From assembly GCA_963706385.1 (NCBI GenBank), contig OY970153.1:186001-250000 (forward strand): a stretch of DNA of 64,000 nt, written 5' to 3'. The position numbers and the translations under genes are program-made. The notes beneath the pieces were generated by a model, which did not search any database, had not been told where the DNA came from, and saw only the letters and a program-made list of their open reading frames with translations. The stretch is from Poindextera sp963706385 (GTDB taxonomy: Bacteria; Pseudomonadota; Alphaproteobacteria; Caulobacterales; Caulobacteraceae). This document shows positions 45,764-54,084 of the stretch, one piece after another. Each line of letters opens with the position of its first letter. Within the stretch, counting starts at the first letter, position 1.

Positions 45764-46594
45764 ATGGCGGTTGCGGGGGTTTCTTGGGCGCGGATTCTGG
45801 CGCCGGTGGCCGGCGGCGACGCCGATGCGGGCGTGCTGGCCGCCGCGGCGGTGCTGGCCGCGCCGTTCGGGGCGGAGGTGGCGGCGGTCTACGCCCCGGC
45901 CGACGTCGCCGACCTGATGCCCTGGATGGGCGAGGGCTTCATGGGCGGGGTGCAGGTCACCGCGCTGCAGAGCCTGAAGGAGGCCGCCGCCCAGGGCGAG
46001 GCCGCCGCCCGCGCCAGTTGCGAGGCGCTGGACTACGGCCGCAAGAGCTTCACCGCCCTGGCCTCGCCGGTCTGGTCGGCGCTGGCGATGGAAGGGCGGT
46101 TGTCGGACGTGGCGGTGTTCGACGACGCCACCGCGCGCGGGCGCGGACCGCTGGCCGAATCGTTCCAGCAGATCGTCGCCGACGAACAGCGCCCGACCCT
46201 GGTCGCCCGGCCCGGCCTGCGCGCCGGCGGCTGCGTGGCGGTGGCCTGGGACGGCGGCAAGGAGGCCAGCCGCGCCGCTCGCACCGCTCTGCCGCTGTTG
46301 CAGAAGGCCGCCAAGGTGGTGATCCTGGCCGCGCCGGCCGCCTCGGCCCGCTATTTCGACCCGACCCGGCTGCAAGGCTTCTTCGCCGAGCGCGGGGTGA
46401 GCGCCGAGATCGAGGCCCTGAGCAAGGCGGGCGATCCGGCCCCGGGGCTGCTCGAGGCGGCGCGGGCGGCGGGGGCCAGCATCCTGGTCGCCGGCGCCTT
46501 CGGTCATCCGCGGCTGCAGGAGTTCATCTTCGGCGGCGCCACCCGCGCGTTCCTCAACGCCGGCGACGCGCCGTCGCTGTTTCTGTCGCACTAG
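45764..46594 (+). CDS. Universal stress protein family (two-domain)
   Basis: A 276-residue protein with two UspA-like halves. The first is ARILAPVAGGDADAGVL; the second has CVAVAWDGGKEASRAARTALPLL and the ATP-loop-like GASILVAGAFGHPRLQEFIFGG. Such proteins are usually stress-induced; nucleotide binding is plausible from the G-x(9)-G-like end. ATG 45764 has GGACAGG upstream, and an in-frame ATG at 45731 is an alternative. It shares a 90-bp region with the divergent HD hydrolase. Confidence 0.87.
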   Translation: MAVAGVSWARILAPVAGGDADAGVLAAAAVLAAPFGAEVAAVYAPADVADLMPWMGEGFMGGVQVTALQSLKEAAAQGEAAARASCEALDYGRKSFTALASPVWSALAMEGRLSDVAVFDDATARGRGPLAESFQQIVADEQRPTLVARPGLRAGGCVAVAWDGGKEASRAARTALPLLQKAAKVVILAAPAASARYFDPTRLQGFFAERGVSAEIEALSKAGDPAPGLLEAARAAGASILVAGAFGHPRLQEFIFGGATRAFLNAGDAPSLFLSH

Positions 46595-46613
46595 TTCAAG
46601 GATTTCTTCGGTC

Positions 46614-46982
46614 ATGAGGCTGAACCGCATCGTCATGCGCCTCGCGCGCAATCCGGGCACCGAATTCGCCGAGGGCGACGACCACCGCGGCTACGCCCTG
46701 GTGGCGCCGCTGACGGTGGACGGCAAGCTCGACGAGGCCGCCTTCCGCGCCCACAAGGCCGCCTTCACCGTGCGCCATTTCGCGCCGAACGAGGAGCCGC
46801 AGGAAGGCAAGCTGGCCCGGCGCGGCGAGCGCTGGTTCTTCGACTACGGCGAGACCGGCGAGGCCGACGAGCCGCTGTACCGCATCGGCGAGCATAGGTT
46901 CGCGGTGGGGGAATACGTCAGCGTGACCGACGAGGACGGGCGGCTGTTGACGTATAAGGTGACGGAGTTGACGCCGGCGTAG
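46614..46982 (+). CDS. Conserved hypothetical protein
   Basis: A 122-residue soluble protein, 19 bp after the universal stress gene, with AAGGAT as a ribosome-binding site. Visible are EFAEGDDHRGYALVAPLTVDG, RAHKAAFTVRHFAPNEEPQEG, RWFFDYGE and YRIGEHRFAVGEYVSVTDED. The pattern of conserved-looking aromatic and acidic residues resembles a small all-beta protein, but I cannot name a family. Likely cotranscribed with the stress protein gene. Confidence 0.75.
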   Translation: MRLNRIVMRLARNPGTEFAEGDDHRGYALVAPLTVDGKLDEAAFRAHKAAFTVRHFAPNEEPQEGKLARRGERWFFDYGETGEADEPLYRIGEHRFAVGEYVSVTDEDGRLLTYKVTELTPA

Positions 46983-47338
46983 GGGGGCGGGCGCTGGGTG
47001 GGTTCCGAGCCGGGATGCAATGTTATGGCCGTGTCTAACTCCTGGCGGACATTGGGTAGGTCCGCTTCTCGGGCGAATACCTTACCTAGGTCGCGCCGGC
47101 GCCGAGCGGCATTTCACCCGGAAACTCACCGCAACACCCCCATTCCGACCTTCCCCCATCCGCCAACGGGAAGGCCATAAATCCCGCCCCCGCCGCGCGG
47201 CGACTTCGTGCCCTTCGTGTTCTTGGTGGTTCGAAATCCAGGGAGAGCCTCGCGCGGCGCCTGTAGCACAAACGTCGCGCGCGCGTGGTAGGCGGGCGCG
47301 GGTGTTGGGAGCTGTGCTTAGCAAGGACGCGCTATCGA
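46983..47338. other. Intergenic region with repeat-like fragments
   Basis: About 355 bases with no supported gene. Bases 47,150-47,175 (TTCCCCCATCCGCCAACGGG, then AAGGC) also occur near 42,575-42,596. Bases 47,207-47,238 (CTTCGTGCCCTTCGTGTTCT then TGGTGGTTCGAA) look like a dispersed repeat I have seen described in proteobacteria; translated frames over it are probably spurious. The promoter of the TPR gene must lie in the right end. Confidence 0.45.
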
Positions 47339-48502
47339 ATGAGACCGAAATTCAGTGTCTTCGCCCCCACCCTGATCGCCCTGGCGCTCGTCGCCGGCCG
47401 CCCCCCCGCCGCCCGCGCCCAGGCCGCGAGCGTCGACGCGCATGCGGAAGCGGCGGCGGCCCTGTCCGACGCAGCGGCGACGCTGGCGGCGGCGCAGACG
47501 GCCGACGAGGTCAAGATCAGGGCCGATCAGGGCCAGGTCGCGGCCCTCGCCGCCCAGGTGAAGGCGGGCGATGTCAGCCGAACAGCGGAGCTGGCCGCCG
47601 CCCAGGAGGCCCTCGTCGCCCGACTGGCGCAACAGGACCGCGCCTACGCCCAGACGATCGCCGTCCTGCGCGACGCGGTCACGGGCATCGCCTCGACCCC
47701 GGCGGGCGCGGCGGCGCTGGCCCGCTACAACGGCGGCGACCAGGCCGGCGCCCTGGCCGCGCTGGACACGCTGCAGGCGGCCGACGAAGCCGCCGGACAG
47801 AAAGGCGGCGACGCAGAGAAGGCCGCCGGCGAACGGCGCATCGGCGAATTGGCCCTGGACGCCCTGCGCAAGGGCAAGGCGGACACGGCCTCGGTGATCG
47901 CGCGCTTCGAGCGGGTGACCAAGCTCGATCCGACCTTCGCCGGGGATTGGCTGCAACTCGCCCGCCTCTATCAGGACGCCGAGCGCATGGCCGACGCCCG
48001 GCGGGCCGCCGAGCAGGCGACCAAGACCGCCGCGAACGATCCCGACCGCTCCGCGGCGTTGAACGAACTCGGCGACTTGCTCGCCGCGGGGAACGACGCC
48101 GCGGGGGCGCGCAAGGCCTACGGGGAAAGCCTCGACATCCTCCGCCGCCTGGCCGCCGCCGATCCCGGCGACGCCGGCCTGCAGCACGATCTGTCGGTCT
48201 TGCTGAACAAGACTGGCGATGTTCTCGCCGCCCTGCGCGACGGCGCCCCGGCGGTCAAGGCCTACCAGGAAAGCCTCGACATCCTCCGTCGCCTAGCCGC
48301 CGCCGATCCCGACAACGGCGGCCTCCAGCGCGAGCTCTACGAGCGCCTCTGGCGGTCGGCGCTGGCGAACGCCCCCTGGGCGCGATGGAGGGACGTCGTC
48401 GCCCAACTCAAGACCATGGACCGGCACGGATTTCTCCAGCCGGCGGACCAGCCATACCTGAAAGAAGCCCGCAAGCGGGCCGCCGCGCAGGAGACGATGT
48501 GA
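47339..48502 (+). CDS. Secreted TPR protein
   Basis: A 387-residue exported protein. The ATG at 47339 has AAGGA upstream and gives a signal peptide (FSVFAPTLIALALVAG, cleavage near ARAQA). The first half is Ala-rich helices. The second half has TPR-like repeats including two near-identical units, YGESLDILRRLAAADPGDAG and YQESLDILRRLAAADPDNGG. TPRs suggest protein-protein contacts in the periplasm. It ends two bases before the stop of the convergent TPR gene. Confidence 0.8.
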   Translation: MRPKFSVFAPTLIALALVAGRPPAARAQAASVDAHAEAAAALSDAAATLAAAQTADEVKIRADQGQVAALAAQVKAGDVSRTAELAAAQEALVARLAQQDRAYAQTIAVLRDAVTGIASTPAGAAALARYNGGDQAGALAALDTLQAADEAAGQKGGDAEKAAGERRIGELALDALRKGKADTASVIARFERVTKLDPTFAGDWLQLARLYQDAERMADARRAAEQATKTAANDPDRSAALNELGDLLAAGNDAAGARKAYGESLDILRRLAAADPGDAGLQHDLSVLLNKTGDVLAALRDGAPAVKAYQESLDILRRLAAADPDNGGLQRELYERLWRSALANAPWARWRDVVAQLKTMDRHGFLQPADQPYLKEARKRAAAQETM

Positions 48503-48503
48503 G

Positions 48504-49127
48504 CTAGGGCGCGGCCCCCAGCCGCTTCAGGCCCGCCATCGCCGATCGCTGGTCGGGGTCGAGCTTCAGCATCGCGCGGTATTCGGCGACGGCCGCGTCG
48601 CGGCGGCCAAGCGTCTCGTGGATCTCGGCCAGCGACCGCAGGATGGCGATGTTCGTCGGCGCCAGGGCCGCCGCCTTTTCCGCGTCGGTCAGGGCTTCGG
48701 CGTCTTGGCCTTTCAGGTGACGGGCGCGGGCGCGATTGCTGTAGGCGAGGGGATAGTCGGGCTTGAGCGCGATCGCGCGGGTGGCGTCGGCGATGGCCCG
48801 ATCGTAGCGGCCCTTGGCGCCATAGGCGGTGGCGCGGTTGTTCCAGGCTTCGGCGAAGTCGGGCGCGAGCGCGATCGCCTTGGTGAAGTCGGCGATGGCC
48901 GGATCGTAGCGGCCGGCGCGGAGATAGGCGACGCCGCGCTTCGAGTACGCGGCGGCCAAGGCCTCCTTGGGCGATGGATGTTGCTGGATGAGGGCGGTGC
49001 ATCCGGCGATCGCCGAGGCGGGATCGGGGCTGTCGCAGCGCGGCGGGCCGACGTCGCCGGCTTGCGCGCGCACCGCCGGCGCGGTCAGCGCCAAGGCCAA
49101 ACCTAAGAAGACGCCGCGCGCGCTCAT
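48504..49127 (-). CDS. Periplasmic TPR-repeat protein
   Basis: About 207 residues (ATG 49127; an ATG at 49139 is an alternative). A signal peptide (GVFLGLALALTAPAVRAQA) precedes a Cys pair (PPRCDSPDP, IAGCTALI) and four or five TPRs, e.g. YSKRGVAYLRAGRYDPAIAD, WNNRATAYGAKGRYDRAIAD, AYSNRARARHLKGQDAEALT. The function is unknown. Convergent with another TPR gene. Confidence 0.85.
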   Translation of the reverse strand: MSARGVFLGLALALTAPAVRAQAGDVGPPRCDSPDPASAIAGCTALIQQHPSPKEALAAAYSKRGVAYLRAGRYDPAIADFTKAIALAPDFAEAWNNRATAYGAKGRYDRAIADATRAIALKPDYPLAYSNRARARHLKGQDAEALTDAEKAAALAPTNIAILRSLAEIHETLGRRDAAVAEYRAMLKLDPDQRSAMAGLKRLGAAP

Positions 49128-49138
49128 CGACCGGACCA

Positions 49139-49837
49139 CTATTCCTCGCTCGGCATGTGCAGATACATCGACTGGATGCCCACGCGGCCCGGGCCGGTGA
49201 AGCGGTTGACCACGAAGTTGACCGCCGCGCCGAACAGACCGCTGGTCAGCCGGTCGATCACCGTGTCCATCTTCACCTGGGGGTCCTTGTAGAGCCAGCC
49301 GCCCGGCTCGACGTCAATCTGTTCGCTGTCCGCCAGCACCTTCTCGAACACGTTGCCGTAGCCGTGCAGCCAGATCACGCCCTCGCCGGCGCCGCCCTTG
49401 AACGTGTCGATGAAGAAGCCGGACTGGCCGAACAGCATGGTGGCCAGGCCGCGCACCCGCTCGAAGCTGTAGTCGATGTTGTCGGTGGCGGCGAGGAACT
49501 GGTGCTCGCGAACGTGCAGCGCCTGGCCCTGCTTCAGGTGGATCGGCACGATGTGGCCGGGGCCGTCGCGGCTGAAGGCGATGTGACCCGGCCCCGAGGC
49601 CTCGGTGACGAACACCTGCATGCCGGCGATCATCCGCTTGAGCGCGCCCTTCAGCGCCTTCAGGCCGATCCGCACCGTCGGATGCTTCCACAAGAGGATG
49701 TGGTGTTCGAAATAGACCGGCATCTGGCTGACGTCGACCGACAGCACCGGCACCAGCTCGCCGTCGATGTGATAGGTCACCCCGCCGAACGACTCGGACG
49801 CGGCGGTGGTGGGCATCAGGCTCGGCAGGCTGGCCAT
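49139..49837 (-). CDS. AIM24-family protein
   Basis: A 232-residue protein from ATG 49837. It shows the beta-rich AIM24/TIGR00266 pattern: ITYHIDGELVPVLSV-like start (GGVTYHIDGELVP), FVTEASGPGHIAFSRDGPG, LHVREHQFLAATDNIDYS, and a late EPGGWLYKD. Bacterial members are of unknown function. It follows the MoxR gene on the same strand with a 128-bp gap, so may be separately transcribed. Confidence 0.85.
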   Translation of the reverse strand: MASLPSLMPTTAASESFGGVTYHIDGELVPVLSVDVSQMPVYFEHHILLWKHPTVRIGLKALKGALKRMIAGMQVFVTEASGPGHIAFSRDGPGHIVPIHLKQGQALHVREHQFLAATDNIDYSFERVRGLATMLFGQSGFFIDTFKGGAGEGVIWLHGYGNVFEKVLADSEQIDVEPGGWLYKDPQVKMDTVIDRLTSGLFGAAVNFVVNRFTGPGRVGIQSMYLHMPSEE

Positions 49838-49965
49838 CGGGCAAATCCTCACGCGTTTAGCGGGTCAAGATATCCTGGCCGCGCCCGGCGCGCACCGGTT
49901 CACGTTCGGATCGGCGGGCGTTAAGGTCGCACCCGCGCCGGAGTCCTGGAGTCAGGCTCGGGGCG

Positions 49966-50838
49966 CTACTGCTGGCCCGGCCGGTTGCCCGCGCCCTCGC
50001 GCCGGGCGAGGAAGGCCAGGCGCTCGAACAGATGGACGTCCTGCTCGTTCTTCAAGAGGGCGCCGTGCAGCGGCGGGATCAGCTTGGTCGGGTCCTGCTC
50101 GCGCAGGTCCGCCTCGCCGATGTCCTCGACCAGGAGCAGCTTCAGCCAGTCCAACAGCTCGGAGGTCGACGGCTTCTTCTTCAGGCCCGGCACCTTGCGC
50201 ATGTCGTAGAAGATGCGCAGCGCCTCGGCGACCAGCTTCTTCTTGATGCCCGGGAAGTGCACGTCGACGATCTCGTTCATCGTCTCGGCTTCCGGGAAGC
50301 GGATGTAGTGGAAGAAGCAGCGGCGCAGGAAGGCGTCCGGCAGCTCCTTTTCGTTGTTCGAGGTGATGATCACCACCGGGCGGATCTTGGCCTTGATGGT
50401 CTCGTCGGTCTCGTAGACGTAGAACTCCATCCGATCGAGTTCCTGCAACAGGTCGTTGGGGAATTCGATGTCGGCCTTGTCGATCTCGTCGATCAGCAGC
50501 ACCGGCCGTTCGGTGGCGTCGAACGCCTCCCACAGCTTGCCCTGCTTGATGTAGTTCTTGACGTCCTTGACCCGCTCGTCGCCGAGTTGGCTGTCGCGCA
50601 GGCGGGTGACCGCGTCGTATTCGTAGAGGCCCTGCTGGGCCTTGGTGGTCGACTTGATATGCCAGGTGATCAGCGGCGCGTTGAGCGCCTTGGCCACCTC
50701 GTAGGCCAGCACCGTCTTGCCCGTGCCCGGCTCGCCCTTGATCAGCAGCGGGCGCTCCAGGGCGATGGCGGCGTTGACCGCGACCTTCAGGTCCTCGGTG
50801 GCGACATAGTCGGACGTGCCTTCGAAACGCTGAGCCAT
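49966..50838 (-). CDS. MoxR-family AAA+ ATPase
   Basis: A 290-residue AAA+ protein. Walker A is GEPGTGKT (about residues 35-42), Walker B LLIDEIDKAD (about 114-123), sensor 1 ITSNNEKELPDAFLRRC. The start MAQRFEGTSDYVATEDLK and the strong GGAGGAA site are clear. MoxR proteins act as chaperones, usually with a VWA-domain partner encoded next to them; here the adjacent downstream gene is AIM24 instead, so the partner is elsewhere. Confidence 0.93.
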   Translation of the reverse strand: MAQRFEGTSDYVATEDLKVAVNAAIALERPLLIKGEPGTGKTVLAYEVAKALNAPLITWHIKSTTKAQQGLYEYDAVTRLRDSQLGDERVKDVKNYIKQGKLWEAFDATERPVLLIDEIDKADIEFPNDLLQELDRMEFYVYETDETIKAKIRPVVIITSNNEKELPDAFLRRCFFHYIRFPEAETMNEIVDVHFPGIKKKLVAEALRIFYDMRKVPGLKKKPSTSELLDWLKLLLVEDIGEADLREQDPTKLIPPLHGALLKNEQDVHLFERLAFLARREGAGNRPGQQ

Positions 50839-50985
50839 TCATTCCTCCGGCGCGATCCGGGCGCCTCTAACAACTGTTTAAGTCCTGGCCCCACACTACG
50901 GTCAGGCCCGCGCGTTGCAAGCCAGTTTCGCCGCGCCCCCTCGCTCCGCCCTCGGAACGAGCGGCCAGACGGCGCACGCGAGGCC

Positions 50986-51702
50986 TCAGGCCTTGACGAA
51001 ATAACCGCCGGGCGTCGCGTTCCAGCCGAACTTCTCGATCCTGGGCGGCGCGCCGTCGAAGAAGGCCTCGACCGCCTCGGTCTCGCCCGGCCACTCGCGA
51101 ATCGCGTATTCGTCCAGCACCACCAGTCCGCCGGTGACCAGCCGGGGCCAGAACGCCTCGAGCGCGGCCAGGGTCGGCTCGTAAAGGTCCATGTCCAGGT
51201 GCAGCAGCGAGACGCGCAGGCCCGGATGCTGGGCGACGTAGCGGCCGGCGGTCTCGCGCACGTCGCCGTCGACCAGCTCGACCCGCGCGCGCTGGGGCAC
51301 GAAGCTGTCGGCGTTGAAGGCGTCGACCAGGGCGAACAGGGTGTCGCGGAAACCGCCGGCGTTCCAGCCCTCGGCGGTGTTGCCCACCCGCGCGTCGAAG
51401 CCGTCCTTTTCGCTGCGCCCGGCCAGGCCCTTGAAGTGGTCGAAGCCCAGAACCTTGCGGGTGCGGTCGCCGGGGCAGAAGGTCTCCAGGAAGCGGGCGA
51501 AACTGAGCAGCGAGGCGCCCTTGTAGACCCCGCATTCGACGATGTCGCCGGGCAGGTCCCGCACCTTCTGGAACAGCTCATAGTGCGCGAAGGCCTTCAT
51601 GGCGTGCATGCGCCGGCCGAACACGCCCAGATTGGCGATCAGGTCGGGCTCGTCCAGGTGCGCCCTCAAGAGCGCGCGCAGGGTCTCGTCGGGGTTGCTC
51701 AT
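50986..51702 (-). CDS. TylF/MycF-family O-methyltransferase
   Basis: A 238-residue SAM-dependent, metal-dependent O-methyltransferase of the macrocin-methyltransferase family. Motifs: ELFQKVRDLPGDIVECGVYKGASLL (SAM-binding), GFDHFKGLA, VELVDGDVRETAG, LLHLDMDLYEPTLAALEAFW and VVLDEYAIREWPGETEAVE (metal ligands Asp). TylF-type enzymes methylate sugar hydroxyls on natural products or polysaccharides. It faces the dioxygenase and methyltransferase genes, suggesting shared glycan decoration. Confidence 0.9.
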   Translation of the reverse strand: MSNPDETLRALLRAHLDEPDLIANLGVFGRRMHAMKAFAHYELFQKVRDLPGDIVECGVYKGASLLSFARFLETFCPGDRTRKVLGFDHFKGLAGRSEKDGFDARVGNTAEGWNAGGFRDTLFALVDAFNADSFVPQRARVELVDGDVRETAGRYVAQHPGLRVSLLHLDMDLYEPTLAALEAFWPRLVTGGLVVLDEYAIREWPGETEAVEAFFDGAPPRIEKFGWNATPGGYFVKA

Positions 51703-51905
51703 CGGGGTTCCTCAAGTTCGACCGAACCGCGCCCGCCGCCCCTGGCCGCCGTCGGTCGGCGAGGTCATCGCCAGGCCACTCCGCCCAAGCCTACCCGAGA
51801 ACCGATGATTCGGCGCATCGTGGGCGGAGCGGCGCCGGCGATGCGGGTTTCATTCGGTGTTTACCTAAACCGCGAAGACTGGCGACTCCGAGCGGGAGAG
51901 CGACC

Positions 51906-52841
51906 ATGACGGCGTTGCGACAGGCCGGGACATCCGACGATCGCGTGATGCGGGACTTCGTCCAGGCCGGACGGCACATTTTTCCCGAGCCGGTCGATCA
52001 AGGGATGGCCGCGGCCCTGCTCGCCGACATCCGCGGCGTACGGGCGTTCGATTTCAGCCTGTTTCTCAGTCAGGAAGCGTTCGACGCCAATCCGCAGTAC
52101 ATCGGGGTCAATCCGCAACCCGGCCGCAACCTGCTGGATCGTTTCGAGGGCCGTCTGGGCTTCGTCGAACGGGCGTCTCAGATCGTCGAGGCGGTCAGCG
52201 GCCTGCTCGGCGAGGACTACCAGATACTCAATCGAAAGATCGTCTGCGGCGTGCCGGAACGGGCGACGCCCGACTGGCTTCGGAAACGGATCAAGGGCAA
52301 TCCGGTCAACAATCTCGGCGCCTATGTGCGGCCCGAGTTCCGGGACGTGACCTATTTCTACGGCATCGACTTCCATCAGGACCTGATCGACTACAAGGAC
52401 CGGGCGGCGGATTTCATCACGCTCTATGTCTATCTGCACCCGGTCGGCAGAGCGGACGCGCCGCTGTTTCTGTTGGAGGGCAGCCACGCGCTGGGCGCGA
52501 CGATGTTCCCACACGACCTACGCCGGGATGGGCCGGGTCACTGGCTTTACGACGACCGGCGCGGACAGGCGCTGCGGGTTCGGCAGGCGGTGCTGACCGG
52601 CGCCGCGGGCCAAGCGGCGATGTGGCACGCCTGCACCCTGCACGGCACCCAGCCGGACGCGAGCGATCATGAGCGCATCTCGCTACGATACCTGCTGTCG
52701 CGGGGGAGAGCGGAGCGGGCGGGAATCGACCAGATCAACGCAAGCCTGCGCGGGCCGCTGCGCCTGCCGACCACGCGCGAGGACCTGGCCGAGGACGGCT
52801 CCGCCCAGATTCGCGCCAATATCGTCAACCAAGCCACCTAG
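51906..52841 (+). CDS. Phytanoyl-CoA-dioxygenase-like Fe(II)/2-oxoglutarate enzyme
   Basis: A 311-residue protein. The facial-triad His and Asp fit FHQDLIDYKD at about residue 160; a distal His lies in ACTLHGTQPDASDH with the 2-oxoglutarate Arg in RISLRYLL. The N-terminus (FVQAGRHIFPEPVDQGMAAAL) is typical of the PhyH superfamily. It could hydroxylate a sugar or lipid. ATG 51906 has GGGAGAG upstream. The gene precedes a methyltransferase gene by 81 bp. Confidence 0.75.
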   Translation: MTALRQAGTSDDRVMRDFVQAGRHIFPEPVDQGMAAALLADIRGVRAFDFSLFLSQEAFDANPQYIGVNPQPGRNLLDRFEGRLGFVERASQIVEAVSGLLGEDYQILNRKIVCGVPERATPDWLRKRIKGNPVNNLGAYVRPEFRDVTYFYGIDFHQDLIDYKDRAADFITLYVYLHPVGRADAPLFLLEGSHALGATMFPHDLRRDGPGHWLYDDRRGQALRVRQAVLTGAAGQAAMWHACTLHGTQPDASDHERISLRYLLSRGRAERAGIDQINASLRGPLRLPTTREDLAEDGSAQIRANIVNQAT

Positions 52842-52922
52842 ACGCGGAACGTCTTGATTCTACCGAATCGCGGTATGCAGGAAGACAAAGGGTGAGATTG
52901 AGTCCGCCCCGGACATGAGTAG

Positions 52923-54083
52923 ATGCAAAACAAGCCGATACGGCGTTCATGTTTCATTTGCGGATCCCTCACGGGAGACGAGATAACCGCGCACGAAATG
53001 AGCGTATGCGGGCTTGGGCACGTAAGTTATGCTTTGCGTTGCTGCGACGGTTGCGGTCTGGTGCTGCAGGATCCGGCGATTCCGCCAACCGCGATGGCGC
53101 TGCAATATGAATTGTTTTCCAACTACACGGCTTTCGACCCCGGGGTTCCGGCGCTGAGCCCAAGCGCCGGACGGATGCTTCAAGCCGTGGCCTCCGCGCG
53201 CCTGCGGCCAGGCGAAGTCTACGATGTTGGGGCGGCGACCGGCGCCATGCTGTGGCATTTCCGGCGGCAGGGCTGGAGCGTCGGCGGCTGCGATCCCTCG
53301 CCCGTCACGGTCGGTCAGGCCAAGGCGCACAACGGCATCGACCTGGATTTGGGGACTTGCGAGCAAGCCTTGCCCGGCCGGCGTGGCCTTGATCTGGTCA
53401 CCATGAGCCATGTGCTCGAGCACATCTTTAATCCCGTGTCGGCTCTGGGCGCCGTCCACGCGGCCCTGGCGGAGGGGGGATATTTGCTGCTCGAGGTTCC
53501 CTGTCTGACCGCGCCCGAGCGCAACCCGCCGGGCCTGTTCACGATCGAGCATGTCAATTTCTTCGAACGGAACTCGATATCGAATCTGCTGCGGATCGCC
53601 GGCTTCGACGTGATCCAGGCGACCGTGACGCTGGACAATTTTCCGTTTCCGGTGATCACGGTGCTGGCGAGAAAGTCCGCGCCCCAGCCGCGGGCGGAGC
53701 CGGTCAACGCATTCGCCGAAACCGTCGCCGTCTGCCGGGCCTATCGCGATGTCGAGCGGAGCCTGTGGGCGGGCGTCGACGCGCGCCTGTGCGAGGCGGT
53801 CGGGCTCGCCGAGCCGATCTATGTCTGGGGCGCGGGGGTGCATACCTCGATGCTGCTGGAGCGCACCTCGCTGGAACGGCGGGGGCGGATCGTGGCCATC
53901 ACCGATCGCGACACGCAAAAGCACAGCCATCGGGTGGGCGACTATCCGGTGGTGAAACCGTCGATGGCGTTGGGGGGCGGTCGGAAAATCGTCATCTCAT
54001 CCTATGTTTCGGAGGCCGCCATCGCCGATGCCTTGCTTGCCCAGGGCGTGCCGCCCGATCGTCTCGTGCGGCTCTACACCTAG
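52923..54083 (+). CDS. Three-domain SAM methyltransferase (sugar C-methyltransferase-like)
   Basis: A 386-residue protein with the layout of TDP-sugar C-methyltransferases. An N-terminal zinc-binding domain has CFICG and CCDGCGL. The SAM domain has VYDVGAATGAMLWHFRRQG, then MSHVLEHIFNPVSALGAV and LLLEVPCL. The C-terminal domain has PIYVWGAGVHTSMLLE and a KIVISSYVSE-type end. It likely methylates a nucleotide sugar or glycan. It is convergent with flmG, one base between the stops. Confidence 0.85.
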   Translation: MQNKPIRRSCFICGSLTGDEITAHEMSVCGLGHVSYALRCCDGCGLVLQDPAIPPTAMALQYELFSNYTAFDPGVPALSPSAGRMLQAVASARLRPGEVYDVGAATGAMLWHFRRQGWSVGGCDPSPVTVGQAKAHNGIDLDLGTCEQALPGRRGLDLVTMSHVLEHIFNPVSALGAVHAALAEGGYLLLEVPCLTAPERNPPGLFTIEHVNFFERNSISNLLRIAGFDVIQATVTLDNFPFPVITVLARKSAPQPRAEPVNAFAETVAVCRAYRDVERSLWAGVDARLCEAVGLAEPIYVWGAGVHTSMLLERTSLERRGRIVAITDRDTQKHSHRVGDYPVVKPSMALGGGRKIVISSYVSEAAIADALLAQGVPPDRLVRLYT

Positions 54084-54084
54084 C

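Noticed and set aside
47221..47245. GGTTCGAAATCC resembling a tRNA T-arm
   Set aside because: No acceptor, D or anticodon stems can be built around it, so it is not a tRNA.
47082..47324. Minus-strand frame with NHQEHEGHEV near 47,230
   Set aside because: The peptide comes from a dispersed DNA repeat and occurs in many unrelated genomes as a spurious prediction.
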